A program made the position numbers and the translations under genes. Below, one piece after another: positions 42,608 to 45,747 of a stretch of 45,747 nucleotides of DNA. Origin of the DNA: Gammaproteobacteria bacterium (GTDB taxonomy: Bacteria > Pseudomonadota > Gammaproteobacteria > Steroidobacterales > JABDKV01); contig JAHEKH010000011.1 of the NCBI GenBank assembly GCA_024638445.1, forward strand, positions 1 through 45,747, read 5' to 3'. Positions within the stretch are counted from its first letter, which is position 1; each line of letters starts with the position of its first letter. The notes under the pieces are model-generated. The model searched no databases. It saw only the letters and a list, made by a program, of their open reading frames with translations, and had not been told where the DNA came from.

Positions 42608-43795
42608 ATGCTGCAGGTATTTCCACCCGGCGACGACCGCCAGAAAGTCAGGCTGCACCGCTACTTCATGGCGGTGGCGTGTTATGTCCTGTGGGTGGGC
42701 CTGGGGCTCGGTATGTACCTCGCTGGCCTGCTCGACGTGCCCAGCCGGATGCTGGTGCCTATCCTGGCCGGCGTGTGTGTCACCAACCTGTATTTCTACG
42801 TCTTTATCCGCAGCGGGCTGAACAGGCACTTCAAGGATCCGTCGCTGACCTTCTCCCAGATCATCGTTGCCATGAGCTGGATTTTGGTATTGATGTTTGC
42901 CGCAGCGGATTCACGCAGCATCCTGCTGTCGGTTTACGTGATGAGCCTGTTGTTCGGTGTATTCCAGCTGGGCCGCAAAGACTTCATGCTCCTGGCCGGC
43001 TTCGGCATGGTCGGATACCTGGCCCTGGTCGGAGTCGATTTCGCTTTTTTCCGTGAGCGCATGGACCTGCGCACCGAGATCCTTCGCGGCAGTGTGCTCG
43101 GCGGCACTCTCCTCTGGGCAGCGATCTTCGGCAGTCACGTCAGCGGCCTGCGGAACAAGCTGCGGGGAAAAAACAACGAGCTCCGCGAGGCGCTCGAAGT
43201 GGTGCATCACGCGGCTCGTCACGATCACCTGACGCAGGCCTACAACCGTCGCTATGTCATGCAGACGATGAAGGCAGAGAAGGCACGCGCCGACCGGACG
43301 CGGCGGCCTTTCTCCGTTGTCATTCTCGATATCGATCATTTCAAGATCATTAACGATCGTTACGGTCACCTCGCCGGAGACCGCGTGCTGATGGCGTTTT
43401 CGGAGCGCACCAAGGGCACACTGCGGGGCATGGACTTTGTCGGCACCGACGGGGTGCGTACCTTCGGGCGCTACGGCGGTGAGGAATTCATTGTCCTGCT
43501 GCCCGAAGCGGAGTTGGGTGGCGCCTACCAGTGCGCCGAGCGCATCCGGTACGTCACCGAGGACGAACCCTTCGACGATGTGTTCACGGTGACGGTCAGT
43601 TCGGGTGTGGCCGAATACCGGCTGGGCGAATCGATCGAGGACACGCTGCGCCGGGCCGACGCGGCCCTTTACCGCGCCAAAGACAATGGAAGGAATTGTG
43701 TCGTAGCCGATGACACCCCCACGTCGGGCATCTATAGTCTGCTCTCTGAAGACGACATCAGTCCGAACGTGGTCGTCGGCCAGTTCGGGTCCTGA
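42608..43795 (+). CDS. Membrane-bound diguanylate cyclase (GGDEF domain)
   Basis: This 395-residue enzyme makes cyclic di-GMP. About six membrane helices occupy residues 22-205, and a short coiled coil (RNKLRGKNNELREALEVVHHAA) links to the GGDEF domain, which starts at DHLTQAYNRRYV. Metal and substrate residues are visible in LDIDHFKIINDRYGHLAGD, and the active loop is GGEEF at 290-294, so catalysis is likely. An RGMD at 273-276 resembles the inhibitory I-site RxxD, but 13 residues instead of the usual 5 separate it from GGEEF. The ATG at 42608 gives a sensible N-terminus; an earlier start at 42440 would overlap the permease gene. The sensory signal of the membrane domain is unknown. Confidence 0.9.
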   Translation: MLQVFPPGDDRQKVRLHRYFMAVACYVLWVGLGLGMYLAGLLDVPSRMLVPILAGVCVTNLYFYVFIRSGLNRHFKDPSLTFSQIIVAMSWILVLMFAAADSRSILLSVYVMSLLFGVFQLGRKDFMLLAGFGMVGYLALVGVDFAFFRERMDLRTEILRGSVLGGTLLWAAIFGSHVSGLRNKLRGKNNELREALEVVHHAARHDHLTQAYNRRYVMQTMKAEKARADRTRRPFSVVILDIDHFKIINDRYGHLAGDRVLMAFSERTKGTLRGMDFVGTDGVRTFGRYGGEEFIVLLPEAELGGAYQCAERIRYVTEDEPFDDVFTVTVSSGVAEYRLGESIEDTLRRADAALYRAKDNGRNCVVADDTPTSGIYSLLSEDDISPNVVVGQFGS

Positions 43796-43824
43796 GTGCC
43801 GGGATCGGATGGAGTCGCCCTGAT

Positions 43825-44082
43825 ATGTCACTTATGTTAAATCGTCCCGGCGGGCGGGTGCCCCGGCCGGAGGCCGAAGATTCTGAAAAACCGGATGTTT
43901 CACCGCTAAAACAGATTGCGGTGATCAGCATCGTTGCGCTGTACCTGCTGGGCATCGTCTGGCTGTACGTGCAGCTGCCCCTGCTGGCGGTGGCGGCCGT
44001 GGCGGTGGCCGGCCTGGTCGCAGCCAGCGGTGCGGTCCACAGCCTGCGACGCAGCCGCCGGGCCGTTCCCGACCGGGACTGA
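43825..44082 (+). CDS. Small two-helix membrane protein of unknown function
   Basis: The protein has 85 residues: a polar, Pro/Arg-rich N-terminus (about 1-27), then two adjacent hydrophobic helices (IAVISIVALYLLGIVWLYV and LPLLAVAAVAVAGLVAASGAV) and a basic Arg-rich tail (SLRRSRRAVPDRD). The ATG at 43825 has GGAG 10 nt upstream; a second ATG three codons later is possible. It lies 29 bp after the diguanylate cyclase gene on the same strand, so co-transcription is possible. I do not recognise a family. Strand-consistent codon use and the double-helix design support it being real. Confidence 0.6.
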   Translation: MSLMLNRPGGRVPRPEAEDSEKPDVSPLKQIAVISIVALYLLGIVWLYVQLPLLAVAAVAVAGLVAASGAVHSLRRSRRAVPDRD

Positions 44083-44092
44083 ACCCGCCGCC

Positions 44093-44242
44093 CTAGAGCG
44101 CCACCCACGCAAAGGCCGACTGGCGGTACAGCGCCAGCAGACGCTGGCGGGCGATCGCCTGGCGGCGGGCTTTCTCGAACTGCCGCTGCAGCTCCCGGTA
44201 GCGGGCAAGGCGCTGCAGACGCAGGTTTTCGGGTTGTTGCAT
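44093..44242 (-). CDS. 49-residue basic helical micro-protein
   Basis: A short minus-strand frame runs from an ATG at 44242 to a TAG at 44095-44093. The product begins MQQPENLRLQRLARYRELQ and ends in RQSAFAWVAL, with 11 arginines and 8 glutamines and a strong helical periodicity (LQRLARYRELQRQFEKARRQ). AGGA lies 8 nt before the ATG. It is convergent with the small two-helix protein gene and its stop is only 10 bp past that gene's stop. Its regular amphipathic composition, unlike a random frame, argues that it is real. Arg/Gln-rich small helical proteins may bind RNA or membranes, but the function is unknown. Confidence 0.5.
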   Translation of the reverse strand: MQQPENLRLQRLARYRELQRQFEKARRQAIARQRLLALYRQSAFAWVAL

Positions 44243-44332
44243 CGGTTCGATCCTGTTTACTTCGACCGATTACTATTTAGCCAGCCAAAAAAGACAGCCC
44301 GGGGGCGCAAAAATGACCGATTCGGGCAGAGC

Positions 44333-44361
44333 TTGGGCTGGTCTCACACAGCGACTACACT
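44333..44361 (+). promoter_or_regulatory. Promoter of the MOSC gene, leaderless layout
   Basis: TTGGGC (44333-44338) and TACACT (44356-44361) are separated by 17 bp. Exactly 6 nt (GGGCCG) then precede the GTG at 44368 (ATG follows at 44371). No Shine-Dalgarno sequence is present, so translation would begin at the 5' end of the transcript. Confidence 0.45.
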
Positions 44362-44367
44362 GGGCCG

Positions 44368-45159
44368 GTGATGGCCAGCCTCTCGCGTCTGTTTATCTAC
44401 CCGATCAAGTCGACCGCGCCGCTCGAAGTGGTGTCGGCAGAGGTCACACCGGAGGGCCTGGCCCGTGACCGCCGCTATGTCGTAACCGATCCGCAGGGCC
44501 GCTTTTTTACTGCCCGGCGCTTCCCGCGCATGGTGCTGATAAAGACCGAGCTGCACGACAACGGGTTAACCGTCAGCGCGCCGGGTGTGGCGGACCTCGA
44601 ACTCGATCAGGCAGCGTTCCCCGGCGATGCCTACGAGCCGGTAACAATCTGGCAGGACACCATGCAGGGACAGCGCTGCGGCGACGAAGCCGACCGCTGG
44701 TTCAGCGACTACCTCGAACGTGATGCCCGGCTGTATTTCATGGGGGAACGCACGACGCGCCCGTCACGCGCCGGTGGCGTAGTCAGCTTTGCGGATGCAA
44801 CACCGCTGATGGCGTTGGGCGAAAGCTCGCTCGATGACCTCAACACCCGGCTGGCCAGACCGGTCAGGATGCGCAACTTCCGGCCGAACCTGGTGGTCTC
44901 CGGTACCGAGTCTTATGCAGAAGACGGCTGGCCAGACTTCTCGATTGGCGATGTACGTTTCAAGGCTTTGTGGCGCTGCACCCGCTGCGTGCTGACGACG
45001 GTAGATCCGGACACCGGTGTCAAAGACCCGGACGGCCAGCCACTGGCAACGCTGATGGACTATCGTCGCAACGACGAAGGCGAAGCCTGTTTCGGGTTAA
45101 ATGTCGCGGGCAGCAATACCGGCCGCATTTTTGTCGGCCAGCAGCTGGTTTTCGACTGA
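44368..45159 (+). CDS. MOSC-domain protein (YcbX/mARC-like)
   Basis: This protein has 263 residues. An N-terminal MOSC beta-barrel domain (SRLFIYPIKSTAPLEVVSAEV, GLARDRRYVVTDPQGRFFTARRFPRMV) is followed by the MOSC catalytic domain with FRPNLVVSG and the cysteine motif WRCTRCVLTTVDPDTG, where one cysteine is expected to bind the molybdenum cofactor. The family includes YcbX and the mitochondrial mARC enzymes, which reduce N-hydroxylated bases such as HAP. E. coli YcbX carries an extra C-terminal 2Fe-2S ferredoxin domain; this protein stops after the MOSC fold, so electrons must come from a separate partner. The adjacent GTG-ATG leaves the exact start open; both follow a -10-like element without a ribosome site. 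Confidence 0.9.
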   Translation: MMASLSRLFIYPIKSTAPLEVVSAEVTPEGLARDRRYVVTDPQGRFFTARRFPRMVLIKTELHDNGLTVSAPGVADLELDQAAFPGDAYEPVTIWQDTMQGQRCGDEADRWFSDYLERDARLYFMGERTTRPSRAGGVVSFADATPLMALGESSLDDLNTRLARPVRMRNFRPNLVVSGTESYAEDGWPDFSIGDVRFKALWRCTRCVLTTVDPDTGVKDPDGQPLATLMDYRRNDEGEACFGLNVAGSNTGRIFVGQQLVFD

Positions 45160-45219
45160 ACGGATCCTCTCGCGCACCGGTCTGATACCGGGACTACTGC
45201 TGACTTACCAGGTATCACT

Positions 45220-45747
45220 ATGTCTTTATGTTTCAGATGGGTAGCCGCCGCCGGTGCCGCAACGATGCTGTGCGCAGCGCCGGCGCTGGGTGAAGGCTAT
45301 TTCCTGTCGATGGAAATCGGCCAGGGGGAGATCGATATCGACAACACCGACCAACTGCCCTTCGAGCCAACCGGTGCAACCGACGACGATGCCGGTGCTT
45401 TCTCCATTGGTGGCGGCTACCGGTTTGCGAACGGTGCCTGGGTGGACCTTGCGTTTACCGATCTGGATACCGTGGAGTTGTTCGACATCGGCGACCGCTT
45501 CGAGCTGTCATCGGTCAAGGTTGGTGTGGGATATCGCATCGCGGCGGAAGACAACTTCGGCTTCCTGGTAAAGACAGGTATTAATTTCTGGGAGCTCGAA
45601 ACGCGGGAAAGCGCGTTGTTCAATCCGGGCCCGGAAGCACAACGGGATTTCGATGGTACCGACCTGTTTTTCGAACTGGGCGCTGAATACCAGGTTGGCG
45701 AACGCTGGAGTATTCACCTGGTGCACTCTCGCGAGACCAACGATCTC
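45220..45747 (+). CDS. Outer-membrane beta-barrel protein, OmpW/OmpA-like (partial, runs off the window)
   Basis: The frame begins at ATG 45220, with CAGG 8 nt upstream, and is open for 176 residues to the window end without a stop. A signal peptide is clear (VAAAGAATMLCAAPALG, cleaved near residue 25). The mature part shows alternating polar/hydrophobic strands separated by acidic turns: GYFLSMEIGQGEIDIDN, AFSIGGGYRFANGAWVDLAFTDLD, VKVGVGYRIAAEDNFGFLVKTGINFWELE, DLFFELGAEYQVGERWSIHLVHSRE. This fits an eight-stranded porin-like barrel such as OmpW or the OmpA membrane domain. The C-terminus that would tell these apart lies beyond the window. Confidence 0.8.
   Translation, partial: MSLCFRWVAAAGAATMLCAAPALGEGYFLSMEIGQGEIDIDNTDQLPFEPTGATDDDAGAFSIGGGYRFANGAWVDLAFTDLDTVELFDIGDRFELSSVKVGVGYRIAAEDNFGFLVKTGINFWELETRESALFNPGPEAQRDFDGTDLFFELGAEYQVGERWSIHLVHSRETNDL

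Overview
The window is 45.7 kb of high-GC bacterial chromosome from a gammaproteobacterium. The evidence is a complete F1Fo ATP synthase operon in the order atpIBEFHAGDC, preceded by rsmG-parA-parB, together with a Gram-negative envelope gene set (OmpA-type domains, C-terminal outer-membrane barrels, LapA, an OmpW/OmpA-like barrel, a lipoprotein). Many genes overlap by four bases (ATGA, GTGA or TTGA) and GTG/TTG starts are common. I see no rRNA, tRNA, CRISPR array, transposase or integrase. I cannot resolve the family within the Gammaproteobacteria.

Layout. Positions 1-3720 (minus strand) hold a tightly overlapping operon: zinc/retropepsin-like protease, RimK-type glutamate ligase, aspartoacylase-type deacylase, CorA transporter and a partial envelope protein that may be an MscS-type channel. 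Positions 3741-5415 (minus) hold a second operon: a small coiled-coil protein, a LapA-like membrane protein, a sortase and a protein ending in an LPKTA sorting signal, closed by a strong terminator. This looks like a self-contained Gram-negative sortase/substrate pair. A LysR regulator (HdfR-like) diverges from it across an 83-bp AT-rich spacer with overlapping back-to-back -35 elements. A TerC-family membrane protein follows at 6479-7204.

Positions 7245-14149 (minus) are the ATP synthase operon, and 14444-16886 (minus) are parB, parA and rsmG. In many gammaproteobacteria mnmG sits directly upstream of rsmG. Here mnmG lies at 37174-39054, and about 20.3 kb separates the two. That interval is dominated by one 14.5-kb gene (16883-31375, 4830 aa) whose stop codon overlaps the TTG start of rsmG. 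The giant protein has a signal peptide, fifteen tandem 157-158-residue DUF11-like repeats, SdrD-B-like segments, OmpA-like domains and a C-terminal region of about 860 residues resembling an outer-membrane barrel. Two of its repeats were duplicated recently, with 914 bp identical at nucleotide level. The rest of the interval encodes a BI-1/YccA protein, an AcuI/YhdH reductase and an MBL-fold hydrolase (one overlapping operon), then a SIMPL protein, a glutathione peroxidase and a DUF945 protein.

Positions 39147-45747 (mostly plus) contain an S33-family lipoprotein peptidase, a NatA/NatB-like ABC exporter, a membrane diguanylate cyclase, a small two-helix membrane protein, a convergent 49-residue basic micro-protein, a MOSC protein and the start of an outer-membrane barrel protein.

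The most noteworthy signals are the giant split-cluster adhesin-like protein with its repeat architecture, the sortase operon, and a recurring promoter layout. In three genes (LysR, S33 lipoprotein, MOSC) a -10 element ends exactly 6 nt before the start codon with no Shine-Dalgarno sequence, which suggests leaderless transcripts.
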